A stretch of DNA of 64,000 nt from Pseudomonas marginalis (GTDB lineage: Bacteria; Pseudomonadota; Gammaproteobacteria; Pseudomonadales; Pseudomonadaceae), in contig NZ_FNSU01000003.1 of NCBI RefSeq assembly GCF_900105325.1, positions 124,001 through 188,000 of the forward strand, in the 5' to 3' direction. Below are positions 41,996 through 50,059 of this stretch, piece after piece; the first letter of the stretch is position 1, and every line of letters starts with the position of its first letter. The translations under genes were made by a program, and so were the position numbers. Under the pieces are notes generated by a model that was given only the letters and a program-made list of their open reading frames with translations, was not told where the DNA came from and did no database searches.

Positions 41996-42183
41996 GGCAC
42001 AAGGCGGCAGGGATTGTCTAGGAAACGTCCTGCAATTAAAAGCGAGCCGACTTGCTGGCCCTTTACAAACCATGACCAAATGCCACTAACGATGCCGCTC
42101 ACCTATTGAAATGCAGGCGATGTGGGAGGGGGCTAGTTGCTGATGCCGGAGCGCGGTGCAGGGGCACCGCGCGGACAGAGAGG

Positions 42184-44592
42184 TTATGGCAGGGCGTAGG
42201 CGATCACATAGTCGCCACGGTCGGTGGACTGGCGCGCACCGCCGGCGGTGACGACGATGTACTGCTTGCCGGTTTTCGGCGACACGTAGGTCATCGGGCC
42301 GCCCTGGCTGCCGACGGGCAGGCGGGCCTTCCAGATTTCATCGCCGTTGCCGCTGTTGAAGGCGCGCAGGTAGAAGTCCTGGGTGCCGGCGATAAAGATC
42401 AGGCCGCCCTGGGTCGACAGCGTGCCGCCGAGGGTCGGCAGGCCGATCCTGATCGGCAGGTGCATGCGGATGCCCAGGGGGCCGGTGTCTTCAACGGTGC
42501 CCACCGGCACTTGCCACGCGACTTTCTGGGTCTTCATATCGATGGCGGTGAGGGTGCCGAACGGCGGCGCCTGGCACGGAATGCCGGCCACCGACAGGAA
42601 GCGGTTTTTGTTCACCGCATACGGCGTGCCCTTGAGCGGGACCGCGCCCATGCCGGTGTTCAGCGCTTCGCCACCGGACGAGGACTGGGCCTTGTTCTGC
42701 GACGGCAGCATCTGGATCCACAGGCCCAGGCGCATGTCGTTGACGAAGATAAAGCCATGCACCGGGTCGGTGGAAATGCTGCCCCAGTTCATGCCGCCCA
42801 GGGACCCCGGGAAGCTCAGGGATTTATCCGTGCCCGGCGCGGTGTACAGGCCGTCGTAGCGCATGCCCTTGAAGTCGATGCGGCACAGCAACTGGTCGTA
42901 CGGGGTGGCGCCCCACATGTCCGACTCGCTCAGGGTCTGCGCGCCGATCTGCGGCATGCCCACAGACTTGGGCTGGGTCGGCGAGTAGGGTTCGTTGGGG
43001 ATGTTCGCGGCTTTGACCGGGACTTCCTTGACCTCGGTCAGCGGCTGTCCGGTGGCGCGGTCGAGTACATAGATCTGCCCGGCCTTGGTGCCGATTACCA
43101 CTGCGGGTACCGCCTTGTCACTGCCCGGTGGGGTGAAGTCGATCAGGCTCGGTTGCATCGGCAGGTCGAAGTCCCACAGGTCATTGTGGACGGTCTGGTA
43201 CACCCACTTTTCAGCACCGGTAGAGGCATCCAGCGCCAATACCGAAGCGCCGTATTTGTGGTTGAGCTGAGTGCGTTCCACACCGTAGATGTCGGTGGAC
43301 GAGCTGCCCATCGGCAGGAAGACCGTGTTCATCAACGGGTCGTAGGACATCGGCGCCCAGCTGTTCGGTGTACTGCGCACGTAGGTCTTGTCGCCGGTCG
43401 GGGCCTGTTTGTCTTCCGGGTTGCCCGGGTCGAAGGCCCAGCGCATTTGCCCGCTGATCACATCGAAGCCACGGATCACACCGCCGGGCATGTCGGTTTG
43501 GACGTTATCCGCGACGCGACCACCGACCACCACGGTGGTGCCGGCGATCAACGGTGCGGACGACAGCTGGTAGTAGCTGTCCGGCACATTGCCCAGGCCG
43601 GCTTTCAGGTCCACCTGGCCATGGGTGCCGAAGTCTTCGCAGAATTTGCCGGTGTCGGCATCCACGGCGATCAGCCGTGCATCGATGGTGTTGGTCAGCA
43701 AGCGACGCTGGCACTGCGCACCGGCGGGAACGCTGGCGGCGATGATCGGCGAGCTGTTGGGCTGGGTCGGCTGGGCAATCGGCGCGGTGGCGTCGAAATA
43801 CGCCATGCCCCGGCAACGCTGCCACACCGCCGACTTGGCGTTGACTTCGTTCTTCCACAGCTCTTTGCCGGTGTCGGCGTCGAGGGCGATCAGGTTGTTG
43901 TGGGGCGTGCAGATAAACACTTTGTTGCCGATCTGCAGGGGCGTCAGCTGGTCTTCGGCACCGTTGCCGTCGCTGAGGGCCACGTCACCGGTGTGATAGG
44001 TCCAGGCCACCTTGAGCTTGTCGACAGTGTCGCGGTTGATCTGGTCCAGCGCGGCGAAGCGGCTGCCCCCTTCGGTGTTGCCGTAGTGGGCCCAGTCTTT
44101 CTGCGCGTCGGCCGCGGCCACGGGCGTGATGCCTGGGCCCGCACCGGTCGGCGCGACGCTGGGATGGGCGACAAACATATTGCCCGCCGCCACCGCCACG
44201 CCCACCGCCAACACGGCGGCAACGCCATAGGCACCGCGCGCGGGCCGGCCGGCCAGCAGCGGATACACCAGCGCCACCACCAGGCCGATGGCCGCAAACA
44301 TGAACAGCCGCGAGAACAGCGGCCAGAACACCAGGCCCACATCCGCCACCGCCCAGATGGCCGTGCCGATCAGGAACGCGGCGAACAACCATGCACCGGC
44401 GGTGTTGCGCCGGGCAATCAACAGGCCGGAAACCGCCATGGCCACGCCGCCGATCAGGAAGTACCAGGAACCGCCGAGGCTCACCAGTTTGGCGCCGCCA
44501 ACGGCCAGCGCGAGGCCGAGCAGGGCGATGATTACGCCCAGGCCCAGGAGTAGGAATCTAGAGACGCCAGTGGCGCGCGATGCTCGTTTCAT
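42184..44592 (-). CDS. gcd: Membrane-bound PQQ-dependent glucose dehydrogenase
   Basis: An 802-residue quinoprotein. Five membrane helices occupy about residues 12-140. The periplasmic eight-blade propeller begins near 165 (DWAHYGNTEGGSRFAALDQINRDTVDKLKVAWTYHTGD). PQQ-protein repeats (LIALDADTGKELWKNE, LAVDADTGKFCEDFG, LALDASTGAEKWVYQTVHNDLWDFDLPMQP) recur, and HNDLWDFD carries the catalytic Asp/His region. It oxidises glucose, and also xylose, to the lactone in the periplasm and feeds electrons to ubiquinone. It drives acidification and phosphate solubilisation in fluorescent pseudomonads. Quinate or shikimate dehydrogenases are close relatives, but overall sequence and length favour Gcd. 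Confidence 0.92.
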   Translation of the reverse strand: MKRASRATGVSRFLLLGLGVIIALLGLALAVGGAKLVSLGGSWYFLIGGVAMAVSGLLIARRNTAGAWLFAAFLIGTAIWAVADVGLVFWPLFSRLFMFAAIGLVVALVYPLLAGRPARGAYGVAAVLAVGVAVAAGNMFVAHPSVAPTGAGPGITPVAAADAQKDWAHYGNTEGGSRFAALDQINRDTVDKLKVAWTYHTGDVALSDGNGAEDQLTPLQIGNKVFICTPHNNLIALDADTGKELWKNEVNAKSAVWQRCRGMAYFDATAPIAQPTQPNSSPIIAASVPAGAQCQRRLLTNTIDARLIAVDADTGKFCEDFGTHGQVDLKAGLGNVPDSYYQLSSAPLIAGTTVVVGGRVADNVQTDMPGGVIRGFDVISGQMRWAFDPGNPEDKQAPTGDKTYVRSTPNSWAPMSYDPLMNTVFLPMGSSSTDIYGVERTQLNHKYGASVLALDASTGAEKWVYQTVHNDLWDFDLPMQPSLIDFTPPGSDKAVPAVVIGTKAGQIYVLDRATGQPLTEVKEVPVKAANIPNEPYSPTQPKSVGMPQIGAQTLSESDMWGATPYDQLLCRIDFKGMRYDGLYTAPGTDKSLSFPGSLGGMNWGSISTDPVHGFIFVNDMRLGLWIQMLPSQNKAQSSSGGEALNTGMGAVPLKGTPYAVNKNRFLSVAGIPCQAPPFGTLTAIDMKTQKVAWQVPVGTVEDTGPLGIRMHLPIRIGLPTLGGTLSTQGGLIFIAGTQDFYLRAFNSGNGDEIWKARLPVGSQGGPMTYVSPKTGKQYIVVTAGGARQSTDRGDYVIAYALP

Positions 44593-44767
44593 GTCGAAAG
44601 GACTCGAGTGAGAGAGGGCAAAGACGCGATTTTAGCAATATAAGTAACCAGATAGTACATTTTGCCGCGTGCACAGCGATCCAATCCTCTTTCTGTCCGG
44701 TCAATCAGCATTCAAGGGGGGGGCGCCCGCCAGGAAACATTTATTAATACATACCCGCCCTGATTGG

Positions 44768-44786
44768 TTATACGACGTCGTATCAA
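44768..44786. promoter_or_regulatory. Strong dyad before the Nramp-like gene
   Basis: TTATACGACGTCGTATCAA is symmetric at 18 of 19 positions, with a perfect 14-bp centre (44770-44783). It lies 50 bp before the start codon. The shape resembles GntR/FadR-type operators. The rest of the 244-bp gap between gcd and this gene shows no other element. Confidence 0.6.
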
Positions 44787-44836
44787 TTGTGTTCGACTAT
44801 CTCCGCTCTCACAAAAACAACAACGGAGACTCCCCT

Positions 44837-46138
44837 ATGACCGATTTCCCTTCGATAGAAGGCAAGTCTGCCGCACCCGTAAGCGGCCATGTTGTACGAC
44901 TACTCAAGTTATTAGGCCCAGGCGTGATCGCCGTCCTGTCTTGGCTGGGGGCAGGCGATTTGATTACTTCCTCCGTTGCCGGCGCGAATTACGGCTACGC
45001 CATGATGTGGGTGCTGGCGGTTTCTCTGCTGCTCAGGTACCTGATCGTCAACATCATTGCGCGCTTTCAACTGTGCAATAACCAAGGCATGACGATCCTT
45101 CAGGGTTATGCCCAGTTGAACCCGTTCTTCGCCTGGTTCCTGCTGGTGTACGCGCTGCTGATGGGGCATTTGATGAATGCCTACATGATCAAGGGGGCGG
45201 GTGAAGCCCTGGCCATGCTGTTCAAGACCGACTATGCGCTGCTGTGTTCGGTGGCGGTGGTGCTGGCGGTGTGGCTGCTGGTGGGGCGCAATATCTATTC
45301 GATGATCGAAGGCGTGATGAAAGGCCTGTTGGCAATCATGACCCTGGCGTTCATTGCCTTGGCGGTGATGTCCGGGCCGGATATGGCGGGCATTGTCAAA
45401 GGGACTATTGGTTTCAGCATTCCGCCGGATGAGGGCGTACACGGGGCGTTGCTGGTGGCTGTCTCGGTGATCGGCGCGGTGGCGGGCTCGATTGCCAACT
45501 TCGTGCACCCTTATGTCATGCGCCAGAAAGGCTGGGTCGGCCCACAGCACAAGCGCATCCAGCGTAACGACCTGCTATTCGCCGTGTTCGTCGGCATTGT
45601 GATCAATCTGGCGATCTGGATTGTGGGCGCCGAGATCCTGCGGCCCAACGGTATTGAAGTGAAGACCTTGGGCGACCTGGGCAAGGCGCTCGAAATCTTC
45701 TTCGGCCCGATCGGCTGGTACATTTTCTTTATCGGTGTATTCGCTACGCTGTTTGCCAGCATCTCCGGCAAAACCACGGCGTTTCCGATGCTGATCACCG
45801 ATGCCTTCCAGCACGTACGGCCTGGACGCCGGGAGCGTTACGGCAAAGAGTTCCACCATGACCCGATGCACAAGTGGTTCATGTTGTTCATCCTGGTGAC
45901 CCCGCTGATCTGGTCGCTGCCGGGCATGCCGGACTTTGTCACGCTGACCATCGGCGTCAGCGCGTTGAACATCATTGGCCTGCCGGTAATTTCCCTCGGC
46001 TTGCTGATTATGTCCAACCAGAAGTCGCTGCTGAGCAAGGAATACCGCAATAACCTGTTCGAGAACATTGCGCTGCTCTTCGCCACGGGGCTGGCGCTGT
46101 GGGTCGCGTTCCAATTGGGTGTCGAACTGTTCAGTTGA
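44837..46138 (+). CDS. Nramp-related transporter with non-canonical metal-site motifs
   Basis: A 433-residue protein with about 11 helices of the Nramp fold. GPGVIAVLSWLGAGDLITSSVAGANYGY (residues 27-54) aligns with helix 1 of Nramp, but the DPGN metal motif is replaced by GAGD (38-41). The helix 6 region reads SIANFVHPYVMRQKGW instead of the usual MPHN. It is therefore probably not a classic Mn2+/Fe2+ carrier; Mg2+ or an organic solute are possible. The ATG at 44837 follows GGAG. It stands alone on the plus strand, converging on the LLM operon. Confidence 0.82.
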   Translation: MTDFPSIEGKSAAPVSGHVVRLLKLLGPGVIAVLSWLGAGDLITSSVAGANYGYAMMWVLAVSLLLRYLIVNIIARFQLCNNQGMTILQGYAQLNPFFAWFLLVYALLMGHLMNAYMIKGAGEALAMLFKTDYALLCSVAVVLAVWLLVGRNIYSMIEGVMKGLLAIMTLAFIALAVMSGPDMAGIVKGTIGFSIPPDEGVHGALLVAVSVIGAVAGSIANFVHPYVMRQKGWVGPQHKRIQRNDLLFAVFVGIVINLAIWIVGAEILRPNGIEVKTLGDLGKALEIFFGPIGWYIFFIGVFATLFASISGKTTAFPMLITDAFQHVRPGRRERYGKEFHHDPMHKWFMLFILVTPLIWSLPGMPDFVTLTIGVSALNIIGLPVISLGLLIMSNQKSLLSKEYRNNLFENIALLFATGLALWVAFQLGVELFS

Positions 46139-46188
46139 TGACCGGGCGGGCAGGCGTCGCAGCTGTTTGGCGCGACGCCTGCAAGCGA

Positions 46189-47232
46189 TCAACGAAACGC
46201 CGGCACCACCTGTTCGATAAACAGCGCCAACGACTTCTTCTTCTCGGCATGGGGCAGGCTGTTGTCGCACCAGAAGCTGAACTCATCCACGCCCAGTTCC
46301 TGGTAGTAGCGGATGCGCGGGATGATTTCTTCGGCGGTGCCGATCATTGCGGTCCTGTGCAGGCTTTCCAGCTCGAACTCTGGGCGGGCAGCGAATTTTT
46401 CTTCCGGGCTCGGTGCCAGGAAGCCATTCACCGGCACCTCTTTATTGCCGAACCAGGCATCGAAGGTGCGATAGAACTTCGAGATCGCCTTGGCCCCGAC
46501 TTTCCAGCCGTCCGGATCATCGGCGGCATGCACGTGGGTGTGGCGCAGCACCATCAGTTGCGGGCGCGGTACGCCGGGATTGTTGTCGAGGGCGGCCTGG
46601 AATTTGTTTTTCAGGTCGAGGACTTCTTCGTCGCCCTTCATCAGCGGCGTGACCATCACGTTGCAGCCGTTGGCGACTGCGAAGTTGTGCGAGTCCGGGT
46701 CGCGGGCGGCGATCCACATCGGCGGGTTGGGCTGCTGGATCGGCTTGGGCACGCTGGTGGAGGTGGGGAATTTCCAGATGTCGCCGTCGTGGGCGTAGTC
46801 GCCTTTCCACAACGCACGCACCACCGGCACCATCTCACGCAGCGCCTGGCCGCCGCTGGAAGCGGGCATGCCGCCGGCCATGCGGTCGAATTCGACCTGG
46901 TAAGCACCACGGGCCAGGCCGACTTCCATGCGTCCGTTGCTGATCACGTCGAGCAAGGCGCATTCGCCCGCCACCCGCAGCGGGTGCCAGAACGGCGCGA
47001 TGATGGTCCCGGCGCCCAGGTGAATGGTGGTGGTCTTGGCCGCGAGGTAAGCCAGCAGCGGCATCGGGCTCGGCGAGATGGTGTATTCCATGGCGTGGTG
47101 TTCGCCAATCCATACGGTGCTGAAACCGCCGGCCTCGGCCATCAGGGTCAGTTCGGTCAAGTCTTCGAACAACTGGCGGTGGCTGACACTTTCGTCCCAA
47201 CGCTCCATGTGTACGAACAGGGAAAACTTCAT
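46189..47232 (-). CDS. LLM-class flavin-dependent monooxygenase
   Basis: A 347-residue bacterial-luciferase-like (TIM barrel) monooxygenase. Motifs include MKFSLFVHMERWDES, FSTVWIGEHHAMEYTISPSPMPLLAYLAAKT, IHLGAGTIIAPFWHPLRVAGECALLDVISNGR and MEVGLARGAY. It uses FMNH2 and O2. It lies 56 bp after a flavin reductase gene, so the two form a two-component system. The substrate is unknown; the purine/pyrimidine-type permease nearby hints at a nitrogen heterocycle. The ATG at 47232 with AGAGG is preferred over an upstream frame start. Confidence 0.87.
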   Translation of the reverse strand: MKFSLFVHMERWDESVSHRQLFEDLTELTLMAEAGGFSTVWIGEHHAMEYTISPSPMPLLAYLAAKTTTIHLGAGTIIAPFWHPLRVAGECALLDVISNGRMEVGLARGAYQVEFDRMAGGMPASSGGQALREMVPVVRALWKGDYAHDGDIWKFPTSTSVPKPIQQPNPPMWIAARDPDSHNFAVANGCNVMVTPLMKGDEEVLDLKNKFQAALDNNPGVPRPQLMVLRHTHVHAADDPDGWKVGAKAISKFYRTFDAWFGNKEVPVNGFLAPSPEEKFAARPEFELESLHRTAMIGTAEEIIPRIRYYQELGVDEFSFWCDNSLPHAEKKKSLALFIEQVVPAFR

Positions 47233-47288
47233 GACGCTTACCTCTAATCTGTTGTTATTTTCCGCAAATACCGGGTTTGCAGGGAGGG

Positions 47289-47774
47289 TCAGGCAGGCAC
47301 GGGCAGGGTACCCATTTTGCCGTGGCAATACACCAGTGGACCATTGGCCTGCTCTGGCACGATCAGGTTCTTTACCGAGCCGACCATAATCGCGTGGTCG
47401 CCGCCTTCATATTCGCGCCACAGCTCACACTCGATCACTGCAGTGGCATTCGCCAGGATCGGGTTGCCCAGTGCGCTGAGCGTCCATTCGATGCCTTGGG
47501 CCTTGTCTTTGCCCTTGCGCGCGAAGGCGTAGGCTTCATTTTGCTGTCCGCCCGACAAGACGTGGATGGCAAAGTGCCTGTTCTTGATCAGAATGGGATA
47601 GGAGTCGGAGCTGTAATTGGGGCAGAACAGCACCAGGGCCGGGTCCATGGACAGCGAGCTGAACGCGCTGGCGGTGAGGCCGACGATCTGCCCGTCGTCA
47701 TCGAGCGTGGTAATCACGGTGACCCCGGAAGGAAACGAACCCATCACTTGTTTGTAGATGGTGGCATCGATCAT
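47289..47774 (-). CDS. Flavin reductase, small component of the two-component monooxygenase
   Basis: A 161-residue protein of the HpaC/RutF-like flavin reductase family. FPSGVTVITTLDDDGQIVGLTASAFSSLSMDPALVLFCPNYSSDSYPIL and FAIHVLSGGQQNEAYAFA are typical. It makes reduced FMN with NAD(P)H for the downstream LLM enzyme. It is the first gene of this two-gene operon. Confidence 0.9.
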   Translation of the reverse strand: MIDATIYKQVMGSFPSGVTVITTLDDDGQIVGLTASAFSSLSMDPALVLFCPNYSSDSYPILIKNRHFAIHVLSGGQQNEAYAFARKGKDKAQGIEWTLSALGNPILANATAVIECELWREYEGGDHAIMVGSVKNLIVPEQANGPLVYCHGKMGTLPVPA

Positions 47775-48095
47775 GTGACGGTCCTCTGGCGGTGAAACGG
47801 TTTTTATCGGGTTGTAGGTATGATGGTATACCGTAATACAAAGCTTGCAAGCGCTTTTTTAAATCCCTGATAAACGTCTTTTGTGGCGAAATATTCAATG
47901 AATACGGGGTGTTAGGTTTAAAAATCAAGGAATCAATACGACAAGGAACCGGATCAGTTGCAGGTAAAACCAGCGGATCAGTCTTGTGAAAATGTTGGAA
48001 TACCATAATATGGTGTTCATCTGAGGGGCGGCCAGAGAGCTCCCCCGGTTTGGCGTCAAACAACTATAAGATCAGACAAACGCGAGTTCATTTCC
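47775..48095. promoter_or_regulatory. Divergent control region with two similar dyads
   Basis: The 321-bp gap between the flavin reductase and the permease is AT-rich. Two related dyads stand out: GGTATACC (47825-47832, within ATGGTATACCGTAATAC) and ACCATA-A-TATGGT (48002-48014). They are positioned to serve the two divergent genes and may bind one regulator, probably of the GntR type. No gene is seen. Confidence 0.5.
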
Positions 48096-49502
48096 ATGCC
48101 CCAGATGTCCCGGCAAGACCCCCTGATCGAGCATCACACGGTCGATTACGTCCCCCTCGCAGAGCGCCATGGAAAGGCCCGCGACCTGTTCACCTTATGG
48201 TTCAGCACCAACATCGCACCACTGCCGATCGTCACCGGTGCCATGGTGGCCCAGGTGTTCCATCTCAATCTGGCGTGCGGCCTGCTGGCGATTGCCCTCG
48301 GGCATTTGCTCGGCGGCATCGTGATTGCCCTCGCATCGGCCCAGGGCCCGCGCATGGGCATCCCGCAGATGGTGCAGAGCCGTGGCCAGTTCGGCCGTTA
48401 CGGCGCGCTGCTGATCGTGTTCTTTGCCGCGCTGATCTACATCGGATTTTTCATCTCCAATATCGTCCTGGCCGGCAAGTCCATCGTTGGCATCGTGCCG
48501 TCGGTGCCGGTGCCGGCGAGCATCCTGATCGGCGCCCTCAGCGCCACCGCCATCGGCGTGATCGGCTACCGCTTTATCCATACCCTCAACCGCATCGGCA
48601 CCTGGGTGATGGGCAGCGCGTTGCTGGCCGGTTTTATCTACATCTTCGCCCATGACTTGCCGGCAGATTTCCTGACCCGTGGCGGCTTCAACGCCGCTGG
48701 CTGGTTGGCCACCGTGTCGCTGGGGGTGATCTGGCAGATCAGCTTTTCGCCCTACACCAGCGACTACTCGCGCTACCTGCCGGCGGATATCGGCATCACC
48801 CGGCCGTTCATTGCGACCTACTTGGGCGCCACCCTTGGCACCATCCTGTCCTTCGCCTTTGGCCTGGTAGCTGCACTGGCCACGCCCGAAGGCACCGAAG
48901 CCATGGTCGCGGTCAAGCAAGCCACCGGCTGGCTGGGGCCGATCCTGATGGTGCTGTTCCTGCTCAATATCATCAGCCACAACGCCCTGAATCTGTACGG
49001 CGCGGTGCTGTCGATCATCACCTCGGTGCAGACCTTCGCCAGCCAGTGGACCCCGAGCATCAAGGTGCGCGTGCTGCTGTCGGGCGTGGTCCTGGCCGGT
49101 TGCTGCGTGGTGGCGTTGGGTGCCTCGGCGGACTTCATCTCGCAATTTATCGGCCTGATCCTCGCGCTGTTGCTGGTGCTGGTGCCGTGGGCGTCGATCA
49201 ACCTGATCGACTTCTACATCATCAAGCGCGGGGTCTATGACATTGCCTCGATCTTCCGGGCCGATGGCGGGGTGTATGGGCGTTTCAACCTGCATGCGAT
49301 CGTGGCGTACTTCATCGGCATCATCGTGCAACTGCCGTTTGCCAATACGTCGCTGTATGTGGGGCCGTGGGCCAACCTGGTGGAAGGCGCGGACCTGTCG
49401 TGGCTGGTGGGACTGGTGGTGACGTGCCCGTTGTATTACTGCCTGGCGACACGTCAACACACCCGGAAGGTCAGGGCGGCGCGGTTGGGCTACACCGACT
49501 GA
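48096..49502 (+). CDS. Purine-cytosine permease family transporter
   Basis: A 468-residue NCS1-type carrier with 12 predicted helices. LFTLWFSTNIAPLPIVTGAMVAQVF and the ISFSPYTSDYSRYLP segment are characteristic of CodB-like transporters. It shares a divergent control region with the flavin reductase/LLM operon, so it may import that operon's substrate. Its last 13 bases overlap the 3' end of the convergent mgdD gene. Start codons at 48096 and 48105 are both possible. Confidence 0.85.
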   Translation: MPQMSRQDPLIEHHTVDYVPLAERHGKARDLFTLWFSTNIAPLPIVTGAMVAQVFHLNLACGLLAIALGHLLGGIVIALASAQGPRMGIPQMVQSRGQFGRYGALLIVFFAALIYIGFFISNIVLAGKSIVGIVPSVPVPASILIGALSATAIGVIGYRFIHTLNRIGTWVMGSALLAGFIYIFAHDLPADFLTRGGFNAAGWLATVSLGVIWQISFSPYTSDYSRYLPADIGITRPFIATYLGATLGTILSFAFGLVAALATPEGTEAMVAVKQATGWLGPILMVLFLLNIISHNALNLYGAVLSIITSVQTFASQWTPSIKVRVLLSGVVLAGCCVVALGASADFISQFIGLILALLLVLVPWASINLIDFYIIKRGVYDIASIFRADGGVYGRFNLHAIVAYFIGIIVQLPFANTSLYVGPWANLVEGADLSWLVGLVVTCPLYYCLATRQHTRKVRAARLGYTD

Positions 49503-50056
49503 GCCACTCCGCCGAACTCCTCCAACGCATCCCGCAACGCGCCCTCGAAGTATTCCTTCGAGGCGCGATCCCAGAGGATATGAAACGCCGGCAGCTCCAC
49601 ACTCCCTGTGTGGATGACAATCGCATTGACCCGCGCCACCGACGTCTGCGCCACCGCTCCCGGCTTGAAGGCCGGGAAATTGAGATCGACCCCGCACAGC
49701 TTGGCCATCACCTGCGCAATCAGGCCCCCGCTGAGTCGCACACAGGCATGGCTGTCCTGGCGCGGCAGCAGGTAATTGGCACGGTGGTCCAGTTCCCAAC
49801 GCGCTTCTTCATCGGCAATCCGTTGCCCCTGATCCTGCGGGCTGCCCAGCACCAGGTATTCGTTCTGCGACAGGCGCGCCACCCAACTGCCGTCCGCTTG
49901 CGCGCTGGCTTGGTTGGGCGCGCCCGGCAACGTGAAGCCGCGCGCGGTAAGGTACTCGGTGCTTTGTGCGCCGCGAAAGCCGACCCGGGGCAGGTCGGTC
50001 TGGTCCTGCAACTGGCAGGGCGGCGTGAACACTTCGTGGGCTTTCAGACTGGTCAT
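49490..50056 (-). CDS. mgdD: Heterotetrameric sarcosine-oxidase-like gamma subunit, probable N-methylglutamate dehydrogenase MgdD
   Basis: A 188-residue protein of the SoxG family, all of normal length. RLSGGLIAQVMAKLCGVDLNFPAFKPGAVAQTSVARVNAIVIHTG is the conserved core, related to the aminomethyltransferase fold. It is the last gene of purU-folD-mgdA-mgdB-mgdC-mgdD and starts 3 bp after the mgdC stop. The subunit family is certain. The Mgd identity rests on the gmaS-mgsABC operon nearby and on the B-D-A-G order. Confidence 0.85.
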   Translation of the reverse strand: MTSLKAHEVFTPPCQLQDQTDLPRVGFRGAQSTEYLTARGFTLPGAPNQASAQADGSWVARLSQNEYLVLGSPQDQGQRIADEEARWELDHRANYLLPRQDSHACVRLSGGLIAQVMAKLCGVDLNFPAFKPGAVAQTSVARVNAIVIHTGSVELPAFHILWDRASKEYFEGALRDALEEFGGVAQSV

Positions 50057-50059
50057 GGC

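Noticed and set aside
42106..44553. 815-codon open frame opposite gcd
   Set aside because: Same shadow pattern; the gcd propeller repeats are on the other strand.
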